Below the pieces are notes generated by a model. It was given only the letters and a program-made list of their open reading frames with translations, did no database searches and was not told the origin of the DNA. Positions 7,608 through 15,212 of a stretch of DNA of 18,928 bases are shown in pieces. Numbering within the stretch: position 1 is the stretch's first letter; each line of letters begins with the position of its first letter. This DNA is from Acidithiobacillus sp. (GTDB lineage Bacteria > Pseudomonadota > Gammaproteobacteria > Acidithiobacillales > Acidithiobacillaceae). The stretch lies in contig JAPTWR010000063.1 in NCBI GenBank assembly GCA_028065135.1, positions 1 through 18,928 on the forward strand, read 5' to 3'. The position numbers and the translations under genes are program-made.

Positions 7608-8192
7608 TCAGCGCTGTTGGGGTGCGTGGTAAATAAAGGCATCCACCCGTGCTGGCGGCACGTTGCGCCAGACCACGGCCATCCGTCGCCGACGAAAGTC
7701 CGGGGGCAAGCCCGCGCAGGAGCAGCGGAAGTGATAGGTAAATTGGATGAATACGGTCCCGTGGCGACTGATTCCCGGCAGTTGCTGAAAAATGCGTTCA
7801 ACGACCGTTTTGGGGATGCTGCGCAGCGGCAGACTGGACACCACGGCGCGGACTGGGCCGCGATGCGCCATCAGGTGTTGAATGTGTGCCGCGTCCCCTT
7901 CAATGACTTCCACCTCGGGATAATGCTGACGCAGGTGGCGGACCATGGCCGGTGCCTGCTCGACAAGAACCAGATCCTGCGCTGGGATGCCGCTTTCCAG
8001 TAAGGCCTTGGTTACCGGCCCCATACCTGGCCCCAGTTCGACCACCAGTCCGGGACCATGGGGCACCATAGCGGCCATTCGGCGGGCGAGGAAGGGCGAA
8101 CTGGGTAGCACAGCCCCAATAGCATGAGGATCGCGTAAAAACTCGCGGGTAAAGTGCCAAGCCTGGGACATAGGCCCGGGAGGTCGGGACAT
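7608..8192 (-). CDS. SAM-dependent methyltransferase, phospholipid N-methyltransferase-like
   Basis: A 194-residue class I methyltransferase. SAM motif I is VELGPGMG (51-58), the ribose-binding acidic residue follows in LVLVEQ (74-79), and VSSLPLRSIP (118-127) resembles the motif after strand 4 in bacterial phosphatidylethanolamine N-methyltransferases (PmtA type) and related rRNA dimethylases. The N-terminal WHFTREFLRDPHAIGAVLPSS is also typical of the PmtA-like group. It may therefore methylate membrane phosphatidylethanolamine, but I cannot exclude another substrate. The frame is open to 8354, but the ATG at 8190-8192 is preferred: it has GGAG on the minus strand about nine bases upstream and sits downstream of a good promoter. 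That ribosome-binding site lies in a 14-bp perfect palindrome. ubiC and ubiA follow in the same direction. Confidence 0.8.
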   Translation of the reverse strand: MSRPPGPMSQAWHFTREFLRDPHAIGAVLPSSPFLARRMAAMVPHGPGLVVELGPGMGPVTKALLESGIPAQDLVLVEQAPAMVRHLRQHYPEVEVIEGDAAHIQHLMAHRGPVRAVVSSLPLRSIPKTVVERIFQQLPGISRHGTVFIQFTYHFRCSCAGLPPDFRRRRMAVVWRNVPPARVDAFIYHAPQQR

Positions 8193-8199
8193 GGGCTTT

Positions 8200-8213
8200 C
8201 TCCACCGGTGGAG
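8200..8213. promoter_or_regulatory. 14-bp perfect palindrome over the methyltransferase ribosome-binding site
   Basis: CTCCACCGGTGGAG is its own reverse complement. On the minus strand it contains the GGAG that would serve as ribosome-binding site for the methyltransferase ATG at 8192. It could be an operator downstream of the transcription start or a structure affecting translation. Confidence 0.5.
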
Positions 8214-8254
8214 GCAAAACGCTGGTCTATCGCGTCGCCGAAGGAACGGCGCGC

Positions 8255-8284
8255 ATTGTAGCATGGTGCCGCGGATGGCGTCAT
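8255..8284 (-). promoter_or_regulatory. Predicted promoter of the methyltransferase-ubiC-ubiA operon
   Basis: On the minus strand ATGACG (8279-8284), an 18-base spacer and TACAAT (8255-8260) preceded by TGC form an extended -10 promoter. Transcription would start near 8248, giving a leader of about 55 bases. Confidence 0.5.
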
Positions 8285-8302
8285 GCCGGACTCCGTTTGG
8301 GT

Positions 8303-8308
8303 TATACT
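8303..8308 (+). promoter_or_regulatory. Possible -10 element of the miaB operon
   Basis: TATACT matches five of six -10 consensus positions and stands divergent to the methyltransferase promoter. No recognisable -35 box lies 16-18 bases upstream. If used, the leader before miaB is about 95 bases and contains the hairpin at 8339-8369. Confidence 0.35.
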
Positions 8309-8338
8309 GGCTTGGCCTGGGATGATTCCATAATCTGC

Positions 8339-8369
8339 GGCCACCCCTTGTCAATCCTTCGGGGTGGCC
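8339..8369 (+). other. Hairpin in the miaB leader
   Basis: GGCCACCCC (8339-8347) pairs perfectly with GGGGTGGCC (8361-8369) around a 13-base loop. No T run follows. The hairpin would begin about 25 bases into a transcript from the TATACT element and ends 40 bases before the miaB start, so it may shape leader stability or expression. Confidence 0.6.
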
Positions 8370-8409
8370 CTATCATCGTTCATAAGTCCTCACTTCTTCT
8401 GGGAATGCA

Positions 8410-9765
8410 TTGCAGAACCTGTATATCAAGACTTACGGCTGTCAGATGAATGAATACGACTCCGAGCGCATGGCTGATGTGCTTGCGGTCAGTCATGGAT
8501 TGCATCTGGTGGACGATCCGGTGCTCGCCGATGTACTCCTGCTCAATACCTGCTCCATCCGAGAAAAAGCCGAAGACAAAGTGTTTACTCAACTGGGTTT
8601 TTGGCGCCCTTTAAAGGAGCACCGTCCGGAGTTGGTGATCGGGGTTGGGGGCTGTGTGGCCAGTCAGGAGGGTGAGCGACTGCGGCGGCGGGCACCTTAC
8701 GTGGATCTGGTATTCGGGCCACAAACGCTGCATCGCTTGCCGGACTTGCTGGACGCCTGTCTGGCCGAGCGTCGTCCCCAGGTGGATGTGGCATTCCCGA
8801 TGCTGGAAAAGTTTGATCACCTGCCACAACGGCCCGGTCGCGACGGCGCCACCGCTTTCGTCACTGTTCAGGAAGGTTGCGATAAATTTTGTACCTTCTG
8901 TGTGGTGCCCCATACCCGGGGGCGGGAATATAGCCGCCCCATGCCCGATATCCTGCGGGAGGCGCGTACGCTGGTAGATCAGGGGGTGCGCGAGATTACT
9001 CTGCTGGGCCAAAATGTTAATGCCTATCGGGGTGCGACGGGATTGGTAGGTGAGGGTGGCCTGGCCGATCTGCTGGAACGCTTGGCGCGAATTCCCGGTT
9101 TGCTGCGCTTGCGTTATACCACGTCCCATCCCAGCAACCTTGATGACGAATTGATTGCTGCGCATGCCAATATTGAGATACTGGCGCCCCACCTGCACTT
9201 GCCGGTACAAAGTGGTTCTGACCGTATTTTGCGGCGTATGCATCGCAAGCATACGGTTGAGCAGTATTTGGATAAAATTGAACGTCTGCGCGTCGCTCGT
9301 CCCGGTATTCAAATTTCCTCGGATTTTATCGTGGGTTTCCCGGGCGAAACCGATGCAGACTTTGCCGCGACTATGGCGTTGATCGATGCGGTGCGTTTTG
9401 ATCAATCGTTCTCCTTCAAATACAGCCAGCGCCCCAATACGCCGGCACTGAAGCTGAAAGACAGCGTGCCCGAGGCCGTCAAGGATGAGCGTCTGGCAAT
9501 ATTACAAGGACGCATCAACGGGCTGGCACAGGGTTACGCGCAAGCCTTGGTGGGTACGCGGCAGGCGGTACTGATGACAGGACCGTCGCGCCGTGATCCG
9601 CAGCAACTGACGGGCAAGACCACCTGCAATCGCTCGGTCAATATGGCGGGGTCCATGGATTGGGTCGGACAGATGCTGGATGTCGAAATTACGGCAGCGC
9701 TGCCCAATAGTCTGCGCGGGCGTGTGGTGCAGGTGGCACCGGCGAGCCAGCGCCTTGCCGTATAG
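8410..9765 (+). CDS. miaB: tRNA-2-methylthio-N6-dimethylallyladenosine synthase (MiaB)
   Basis: A 451-residue radical-SAM methylthiotransferase that converts i6A37 to ms2i6A37 in tRNAs reading codons that begin with U. The N-terminal UPF0004 domain carries the three cysteines of the second cluster (C11, C48, C82). The radical-SAM CxxxCxxC is C157, C161, C164 within [10 protein letters not shown], and a TRAM-like RNA-binding domain ends the protein. The start is TTG at 8410-8412, because the family begins with a short stretch directly before [14 protein letters not shown]; the nearby ATG at 8405 is out of frame. GGGA lies just upstream. It is the first gene of a five-gene run; ybeZ starts four bases after its stop codon. 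Confidence 0.97.
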   Translation: MQNLYIKTYGCQMNEYDSERMADVLAVSHGLHLVDDPVLADVLLLNTCSIREKAEDKVFTQLGFWRPLKEHRPELVIGVGGCVASQEGERLRRRAPYVDLVFGPQTLHRLPDLLDACLAERRPQVDVAFPMLEKFDHLPQRPGRDGATAFVTVQEGCDKFCTFCVVPHTRGREYSRPMPDILREARTLVDQGVREITLLGQNVNAYRGATGLVGEGGLADLLERLARIPGLLRLRYTTSHPSNLDDELIAAHANIEILAPHLHLPVQSGSDRILRRMHRKHTVEQYLDKIERLRVARPGIQISSDFIVGFPGETDADFAATMALIDAVRFDQSFSFKYSQRPNTPALKLKDSVPEAVKDERLAILQGRINGLAQGYAQALVGTRQAVLMTGPSRRDPQQLTGKTTCNRSVNMAGSMDWVGQMLDVEITAALPNSLRGRVVQVAPASQRLAV

Positions 9766-9769
9766 CCCC

Positions 9770-10753
9770 ATGGAGCCTCCTGGTAAGACGCTGAGTGTAA
9801 GCCACAGCGATTTCATCGCTGAGCAGGCGAGCGCGGCGATGCTCTCCGAACTGTCCGGCGAACTGGATAGTCATATCAAACAGATCGAGTCACGCTTGGG
9901 GGTGGTGATCCTGCCCCGCGGCACCCGCTTTCATATCACCGGACCAGCCGCTTCTGTGCAGGCCGCGCGGGATGTACTTTCCCATCTTTATACTCAGGTA
10001 CGTCAAGGGCGCTCGCTGTCCAGTCATTGGGTGCACCATAGCATCCAGAATGTGCAACTGGAGGCGGAGGCGGGCGTTACGGCGGTGGAATCTTCCGGCG
10101 TGCAGACCCTCAAAGGAATGATCCGTGGTCGCGGGCAACGGCAGCGCCGTTATCTGGAGTCCATCCGCCATAATGATCTCACCTTCGGCATTGGCCCAGC
10201 CGGTACGGGCAAGACCTATCTCGCCGTAGCCGCAGCGGTGGAGCAGATGGACAGCAATCAGGTGCGGCGTCTGGTGCTGGTCCGCCCAGCCGTAGAAGCG
10301 GGCGAACGTCTGGGTTTTCTGCCGGGATCCCTGAGCGAAAAAGTCGACCCCTATCTCCGCCCGCTTTACGATGCTCTCCATGAAATGCTGGGTTATGAGA
10401 AAGTCGCCAAACTGATGGAACGGCAGGTGATTGAAGTGGCGCCACTGGCCTATATGCGCGGGCGTACCCTGAACGATGCCTTTATCATTCTTGATGAGGC
10501 GCAAAATACCACTCCGGAACAGATGAAAATGTTCCTGACCCGCATGGGTTTTGGCGCCAAGGTCGTGGTAACCGGCGATGTGACGCAGGTAGATCTGCCG
10601 CGCGGGCAGCTTTCCGGGCTGGTGCAGGTCATGGATGTGCTCGGCGATATGCCGGGTGTGGATATGGTGTTTTTTGAAAGTGCCGATGTAGTCCGCCATC
10701 CGCTGGTGGCCCGGATTGTGGAGGCTTATGACCGCTTCGGGGCGAAGGTATGA
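9770..10753 (+). CDS. ybeZ: PhoH-like ATPase (YbeZ)
   Basis: A 327-residue PhoH-family P-loop protein. An N-terminal KH-like region (about 35-75, with LGVVILPRGTRFHITGP) precedes Walker A GPAGTGKT (142-149). Walker B is IILDEAQNTTPEQM, followed by TRMG and VVTGDVTQVDLPRG, all characteristic of PhoH. Family members next to YbeY are linked to ribosome maturation and RNA quality control, probably as an RNA-dependent ATPase or helicase partner of YbeY; that role is from family knowledge. The ATG at 9770 was chosen because it follows the miaB stop codon directly and gives normal length; the frame is open upstream into miaB. No clear Shine-Dalgarno is present, suggesting coupling to miaB translation. 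Its stop overlaps the ybeY start (ATGA). Confidence 0.95.
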   Translation: MEPPGKTLSVSHSDFIAEQASAAMLSELSGELDSHIKQIESRLGVVILPRGTRFHITGPAASVQAARDVLSHLYTQVRQGRSLSSHWVHHSIQNVQLEAEAGVTAVESSGVQTLKGMIRGRGQRQRRYLESIRHNDLTFGIGPAGTGKTYLAVAAAVEQMDSNQVRRLVLVRPAVEAGERLGFLPGSLSEKVDPYLRPLYDALHEMLGYEKVAKLMERQVIEVAPLAYMRGRTLNDAFIILDEAQNTTPEQMKMFLTRMGFGAKVVVTGDVTQVDLPRGQLSGLVQVMDVLGDMPGVDMVFFESADVVRHPLVARIVEAYDRFGAKV

Positions 10754-11247
10754 GCCGTCTTTATTTGCGCATGGCTGTGGATGACGCCGTTGCGGCCTTG
10801 CCCCTGCCATCCCGCGCCGAGGTGCGTCGCTCGATATTGCAGGCGCTGTCCGCTCCTTCGGCGCGGGCATCTGCGGACGACCGGATGTACGATCTATCCC
10901 TGACTTTTGTGGACGACACCGAAATTGCCGCCCTGAACGAGGGATATCGGGGTAAGGCAAGGCCGACCAATTGTTTGTCCTTTCCGCAGGATGTGCAGTT
11001 GCCCATGTTTCGCCGCGATTTGCTGGGCGATATTGTTATCGCGCCGGCGGTGGTGATGCGTGAGGCCGTCGAGCAGGGCAAGCACCTGCGCGATCACTAT
11101 CGCCATCTGCTCATTCACAGCACCCTCCACCTCCTTGGCTATGATCATGAAGTGGCCGTCGAGGCGCAGGAGATGGAGGCGCTGGAAACCCGATTGCTGG
11201 CTGCAATGGGTGTGGCCGACCCTTACCTGAACCAAATGCATGAGTGA
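10750..11247 (+). CDS. ybeY: Endoribonuclease YbeY (16S rRNA maturation)
   Basis: A 165-residue zinc-dependent endoribonuclease needed for 16S rRNA 3'-end maturation and late ribosome quality control. The metal site HSTLHLLGYDHE (123-134) gives the H-x3-H-x5-H triad H123, H127 and H133. The upstream RPTNCLSFP is the family's TNVLSFP signature with Cys in place of Val. Length is normal. It begins at ATG 10750, overlapping the ybeZ stop by four bases, and its last eight bases overlap the corC start. Such tight packing implies translational coupling in the operon. Confidence 0.96.
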   Translation: MSRLYLRMAVDDAVAALPLPSRAEVRRSILQALSAPSARASADDRMYDLSLTFVDDTEIAALNEGYRGKARPTNCLSFPQDVQLPMFRRDLLGDIVIAPAVVMREAVEQGKHLRDHYRHLLIHSTLHLLGYDHEVAVEAQEMEALETRLLAAMGVADPYLNQMHE

Positions 11248-12124
11248 TGATCGCAGTAGCCAGGAACGACCGCGGGGCTGGTGGGAGCGTTTTACCCAGT
11301 CCTTGCGTGGCAATGTGGAAGATCAGGATACCCTGCTGGAACTGGTCCGTGAGGCGGGCGAACGACAGATTATCGATGCCGAAGCGGCGCGGATGGTGGA
11401 TGGAATTTTCCGTATGGGCGAGCTCACGGTGCGGGATGTGATGATTCCTCGGCCACAGATGGAAGTGATTGAACTGGATATGCCTTTAGCAGAGATTGTC
11501 GCCCGGGTGTCCGAGGTGGGGCACTCGCGTTTCCCTGTGGTGGGGAATGATCGCGATGATGTGCGTGGCATTCTCCTGGCCAAAGATCTGTTGCGGGGTT
11601 GTCGGGGTGATATGCCGACGCCGCGGCTGACGGAGTTACTCCGTCCGGCGACTTTTATCCCTGAAAGCAAGCATCTGGATCATTTGCTTTACGAGTTCCG
11701 CACGGGTCGGCATCACATGGCCGTCGTGGTGGATGAGTACGGTGGGGTCGCCGGGCTGATCACCATTGAGGATGTTCTGGAAATCATCGTCGGTGAAATT
11801 GAGGATGAATATGATATTGATGAGGATGTGATGATCGCGCCGCGGGAGGATGGGGATTTCCTGGTAAATGCTTTGATTCCTCTGGAAGAGTTTAACGCAC
11901 ATTTTGTGGCACACCTGGCGGATGGGCATGCCGACACCCTCGGTGGTTGGGTGGCTACGCGCTTGGGGCATGTGCCGCGTATGGGTGAAGTGATTGAAGA
12001 GGGGAATTTGCGCTTGGAGGTATTGCGAGCGGATCGTAAGCGGGTGCAGATTTTGCGTGTGACGCCGCCACCGCCACCGCGTAGCGCATTTCTGCCGGAA
12101 ACGGCGCCTCAAGAGAGCGCGTGA
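11240..12124 (+). CDS. corC: CBS-domain protein of the CorC/YbeX family
   Basis: A 294-residue soluble protein with an N-terminal EDQDTLLELV segment and two CBS domains (about 65-120 and 132-190, with VMIPRPQM and VVVDEYGGVAGLITIEDVLEIIVG). A C-terminal CorC_HlyC domain (about 200-275) follows, then a Pro-rich tail. CBS pairs usually bind adenine nucleotides. The family is annotated as magnesium/cobalt efflux, but E. coli YbeX has no membrane domain and is increasingly linked to ribosome function, which fits its place beside ybeZ and ybeY. The ATG at 11240 overlaps the end of ybeY. Its stop overlaps the lnt start (GTGA). Confidence 0.95.
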   Translation: MSDDRSSQERPRGWWERFTQSLRGNVEDQDTLLELVREAGERQIIDAEAARMVDGIFRMGELTVRDVMIPRPQMEVIELDMPLAEIVARVSEVGHSRFPVVGNDRDDVRGILLAKDLLRGCRGDMPTPRLTELLRPATFIPESKHLDHLLYEFRTGRHHMAVVVDEYGGVAGLITIEDVLEIIVGEIEDEYDIDEDVMIAPREDGDFLVNALIPLEEFNAHFVAHLADGHADTLGGWVATRLGHVPRMGEVIEEGNLRLEVLRADRKRVQILRVTPPPPPRSAFLPETAPQESA

Positions 12125-13674
12125 AGGGTGGTGCACTGAAAACGCCGCACTTTCTTGTGCGGCTTCTGGCCGCGTTGATTTTGGGTGCGGCTTGGCCCTT
12201 GGCTTTTGCGCCCTTTGCTTTGTGGCCGCTGGCCATCGCCCTGCTTTTTGGCCTGTTTTGGCTGGCGAGCGCGGAGGAGCGTCCGCGCCGTGCGGCCGCT
12301 CTGGGTGCTGTTTTCGGTTTTGCGGCCTTTGCGGCGGGAACCAACTGGATCGCCATTACCCTGCATAATTTTGCCAACATGGATTGGGCCTTGGCTGAAG
12401 GGGCCGTGGCTTTACTGGCGGCTTGTTGTGCCGTCTATCCGGCGCTGGCCTTATGGCTGACCACCCGCTTTTTTGTCGGCAATGCCCGGTTGCTGGCCCT
12501 GCCGGTGCTGTGGATTTTGGGGGAGTGGGCGCGGGCACGTCTTTTTACAGGCTTCCCCATGTTGGCGACGGGGTACACCCAGACCCATGCCTTCCTTGGC
12601 GGCCTTGCATCCTGGCTTGGCCAGTACGGGGTGGGGCTGGCAACCGCCGGGGTGGCGGTTATTCTGGTTTATATGCTGCGACGGCGGCAGTCCCGCCCAG
12701 TGTTGATGGGAGGCGTCGCGGCGCTCCTCATGATTTACGGTGTAGCCATGGCGGCGGCATCCGTGTCGTTCACCCATCCCGCAGGCAAACTGCTGCGGGT
12801 GAGTCTGCTGCAGGGGAATGTTGCCATCACCGAAAAGTGGAATGCGGGTAAAATCAGCGACATTTTGCATCACTACGTCGATCTGATCTTGCGGACACCG
12901 CCGAACACCCAATTGATCGTTTTGCCGGAAACAGCCTTCCCTGTTTTTCAGACGGAAATTCCGGGCTTGATCGCGCAATTGCAGCGGTGGTCAGCGATGC
13001 ACCATAAAATCCTGCTCATCGGTGTCCCCGAGGATACGGGTCACAAATATTACAATGCGGCCATGGAAATCGATGGTACGGCACCTTTGCGCTGGTATAG
13101 GAAAGAGCATCTGGTGCCTTTCGGAGAATACATCCCGATGCCAAGCCTGCTCACGTCGCTGGTGCATCATTTTTTACCGGGACTGGGGAGCTTTTCTTCC
13201 GGGCATGGGCCTTATGTTTTGCCCGTGGATGGACAGAAGGCCGGTATAACCATCTGTTATGAAGAGTCCTTCTCCCGGGATGTGCGCAAGGGTGTGGAAG
13301 AAGGTGCCACCTTTCTTCTGAATATCAGTGATTATGCCTGGTACGGCCATAGCATCGCCGCGGCGCAGAGTCTGCAAATGGCGGCGATGCAGTCCTTGCA
13401 GGAGCAGAAACCCGATATTCGGGCGACCAACACCGGAATAACAGCCCTGATTTCGCCACGCGGGCAGGTGCGTGCGCAATTGCCGCAGTTTGTGGTGGGC
13501 ACCCTGAATGAGGCCATACAGCCGATGGCGGGGGAAACGCCTTACGGGCGCTGGGGCAGTCTCCCTTATCTGTTGTTGAGCTTGATCCTGTTGCTGATGG
13601 CCGTCCTCCTCAGTCGCCGGCGATCGTCATCTCGTCAACAAGAATGGAGGGGCAGCCGGTATTGCCGTGGATGA
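12121..13674 (+). CDS. lnt: Apolipoprotein N-acyltransferase (Lnt)
   Basis: A 517-residue inner-membrane enzyme that adds the third acyl chain to lipoproteins, using phospholipid as donor, before outer-membrane sorting. About six N-terminal transmembrane segments (residues 10-215) are followed by a periplasmic nitrilase domain (about 225-480) with the catalytic triad E270 (LPETAFP), K328 (YRKEHLVPFGEY) and C379 (ICYEE). A final membrane segment spans about 488-503. The start is GTG at 12121, sharing four bases with the corC stop; no ATG is near. The last 21 or so residues are basic and lie in the overlap with the opposed pmbA gene. Presence of Lnt indicates a diderm bacterium making triacylated lipoproteins. 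It ends the miaB-ybeZ-ybeY-corC-lnt order known from many proteobacteria. Confidence 0.97.
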   Translation: MKGGALKTPHFLVRLLAALILGAAWPLAFAPFALWPLAIALLFGLFWLASAEERPRRAAALGAVFGFAAFAAGTNWIAITLHNFANMDWALAEGAVALLAACCAVYPALALWLTTRFFVGNARLLALPVLWILGEWARARLFTGFPMLATGYTQTHAFLGGLASWLGQYGVGLATAGVAVILVYMLRRRQSRPVLMGGVAALLMIYGVAMAAASVSFTHPAGKLLRVSLLQGNVAITEKWNAGKISDILHHYVDLILRTPPNTQLIVLPETAFPVFQTEIPGLIAQLQRWSAMHHKILLIGVPEDTGHKYYNAAMEIDGTAPLRWYRKEHLVPFGEYIPMPSLLTSLVHHFLPGLGSFSSGHGPYVLPVDGQKAGITICYEESFSRDVRKGVEEGATFLLNISDYAWYGHSIAAAQSLQMAAMQSLQEQKPDIRATNTGITALISPRGQVRAQLPQFVVGTLNEAIQPMAGETPYGRWGSLPYLLLSLILLLMAVLLSRRRSSSRQQEWRGSRYCRG

Positions 13675-14956
13675 GCATATCGCTGCCCACCACACTCATG
13701 CCCTGGAACATGGCCTGCAAGGTGCTGGCGATGGTGATCTCTTCAACAGGATATTGAATTTCCCCGTGTTCGACCCAGAAGCCGGCCGCGCCCCGTGAGT
13801 AGTCGCCGGTAACCATGTTGATACCGAAGCCGATGAGCTCGGTAACCAGCAGGCCGCGTCCCATCTGGCGGAGCAGGTCCTCCAGAGAGGCGTCTCCGGG
13901 TCGCAGGGTGAGATTGTGGACGCCGCCGGCATTACCCGTGGTCTTCATGTTTAATTTGCGGGCGCTGTAGCTGTCGAGAATGTAACCTTCCAATACACCG
14001 TCGGCGATAATATCGCGGTTTCTGGTGGCGACGCCTTCGCCATCGAAACTGCTGCTACCCAGTCCGCGTCGCCGTAACGGTTCTTCATAAATGCGGATGT
14101 GTTCCGGGAAGAGTCGCTTGCCGAGACTATCGACCAGGAAGGAGCTTTTGCGATACAGGCTGCCACCGCTGATGGCGCTGGCGAGGTGGCCGATGACGCT
14201 GGAGGCGACCTGATTTTCGAAAAGCACCGGGGCCTTGGTAGTGGCTACCTTGCGGGCACCCAGTCGGCGCAGAGCCCGTTGTGCTGCTGTTTTGCCGATC
14301 GCTTCCGGAGTTGCCAAAGCATCCGCTGCGCGCGCCACATCATACCAGTAATCCCGCTGCATACCACCTTTGGTATCTTCGGCAATCACTGAACAGGACA
14401 GGCTGTGCCGCGAGGAACGGCTGCTGCCTATGAATCCCAGCGTATTGCCGTAAACCGAGACTCCCTCGCCGGTGCCGAGACTGCCGCCCTCGGAGTTGTG
14501 AATACGCGAATCGCAGTCGCGGGCGGCAACCTCGCAGCGGCGTGCCAGTTCAGCGGCGGTATCGGCATCTATGGACCAAGGATGATAGAGGTCCAACTCC
14601 GGGAACTTTGTGGCAAACAGTGCGGGGTCGGCGAGCCCGGCAAAGGGGTCTGCTGCCGTATGCCGGGCAATGGTGAGTGCCGCAGAAACCGTCTCTGACA
14701 GCGCCTTGCGGGAGAAGTCAGAGGTAGAGGCGCTGCCTTTCGACTGGCCCAGATAGACGGTCACCCCCAGCCCTTTGTCCTGATGATATTCAATAGACTC
14801 GACCTCCCCCAGCCGTACCGTTACCGATAAGCCTTTGCTGGTGCTGGCGGAAGCTTCTGCCGCACTGGCCCCCTGCTCGCGGGCAAGGTCCAGTATGTCA
14901 TCAACAATCTGGGTCAGTATGCCGGTATCGAGGGTGGGGTGGGGGGCTTGGCTCAT
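13610..14956 (-). CDS. pmbA: Metalloprotease PmbA/TldE
   Basis: A 448-residue member of the TldD/PmbA family. TldD and PmbA (TldE) form a heteromeric zinc protease that trims leader peptides of modified peptides such as microcin B17 and degrades unfolded peptides. Typical segments are YHQDKGLGVTVYLGQSKGSA (about 57-76), ENQVASSVIGHLASAISGG, the SSFDGEGVATRNRDII stretch, DYSRGAAGFWVEHGEIQYPV near the end, and a terminal PSILVDEMTIAGD. It lacks the HExxxH metal motif carried by TldD, as expected for the PmbA partner. No tldD is in this window. The ATG at 14954-14956 has only a weak purine stretch upstream. The 3' end overlaps lnt by 65 bases on the opposite strand. Confidence 0.94.
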   Translation of the reverse strand: MSQAPHPTLDTGILTQIVDDILDLAREQGASAAEASASTSKGLSVTVRLGEVESIEYHQDKGLGVTVYLGQSKGSASTSDFSRKALSETVSAALTIARHTAADPFAGLADPALFATKFPELDLYHPWSIDADTAAELARRCEVAARDCDSRIHNSEGGSLGTGEGVSVYGNTLGFIGSSRSSRHSLSCSVIAEDTKGGMQRDYWYDVARAADALATPEAIGKTAAQRALRRLGARKVATTKAPVLFENQVASSVIGHLASAISGGSLYRKSSFLVDSLGKRLFPEHIRIYEEPLRRRGLGSSSFDGEGVATRNRDIIADGVLEGYILDSYSARKLNMKTTGNAGGVHNLTLRPGDASLEDLLRQMGRGLLVTELIGFGINMVTGDYSRGAAGFWVEHGEIQYPVEEITIASTLQAMFQGMSVVGSDMLIHGNTGCPSILVDEMTIAGD

Positions 14957-14999
14957 GAGGTATTTTCCCGCAGGTGATGGAGTTATCGCCTTATCTTAC

Positions 15000-15030
15000 C
15001 CCCAAGCTTCACGGCAGGGGAAGCTTGGGG
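15000..15030. other. 11-bp perfect hairpin upstream of pmbA
   Basis: CCCCAAGCTTC (15000-15010) pairs exactly with GAAGCTTGGGG (15020-15030) around a nine-base loop. It stands 44 bases upstream of the pmbA ATG and about 45 bases before the metal-transporter promoter on the other strand. No T run adjoins it. It may separate the two divergent transcription units or be part of the pmbA control region. Confidence 0.6.
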
Positions 15031-15074
15031 CCAGGTTGAGTGGAGGCGCGTCACTTTCTCGTGCGTTTTCACGC

Positions 15075-15103
15075 TTGACAATGACGTGTTGTTTCACTAG
15101 ATT
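15075..15103 (+). promoter_or_regulatory. Predicted promoter of the metal ABC transporter operon
   Basis: TTGACA (15075-15080) matches the -35 consensus exactly. After a 17-base spacer comes TAGATT (15098-15103), four of six -10 positions. Transcription would start near 15110, within the adjoining palindrome. Confidence 0.6.
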
Positions 15104-15117
15104 GCAACAATGTTGCA
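15103..15117. promoter_or_regulatory. Palindromic operator candidate (Fur/Zur-type position)
   Basis: TGCAACA-A-TGTTGCA is a 15-bp palindrome with a single central base. It begins at the last base of the predicted -10 element and covers the predicted transcription start, the usual place for a repressor. Because the operon encodes a zinc/manganese-type importer, a metalloregulator such as Zur, Fur or a DtxR-type protein is the likely ligand. I cannot name the family from the motif alone. Confidence 0.5.
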
Positions 15118-15212
15118 TTACAAAGATTGGTGTCTGTCTGCTGGTTGTGGCAGTGGACTCCGAGGGTTTGCCCGTGATTCCGTTTAACCATCAGAAGGCC
15201 TTGGTCTGTTCA

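Noticed and set aside
7428..8003. 191-residue plus-strand frame opposite ubiC and the methyltransferase gene
   Set aside because: It spans the gap between two genes supported by motifs on the other strand and has no recognisable domain.
8193..8354. 54-residue N-terminal extension of the methyltransferase
   Set aside because: It would place the start upstream of a good promoter (-10 at 8255-8260), and its sequence is Arg/Pro-rich without family similarity.
9890..10960. 356-residue minus-strand frame opposite ybeZ
   Set aside because: It is antisense to a PhoH gene with intact motifs; its composition, rich in His, Gln, Arg and Pro, is typical of a shadow frame in GC-rich DNA.
14835..15212. 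Long N-terminal extension of the metal-binding protein
   Set aside because: The frame is open, but it overlaps pmbA, the promoter and the operator palindrome; a signal peptide begins at 15213-15240.
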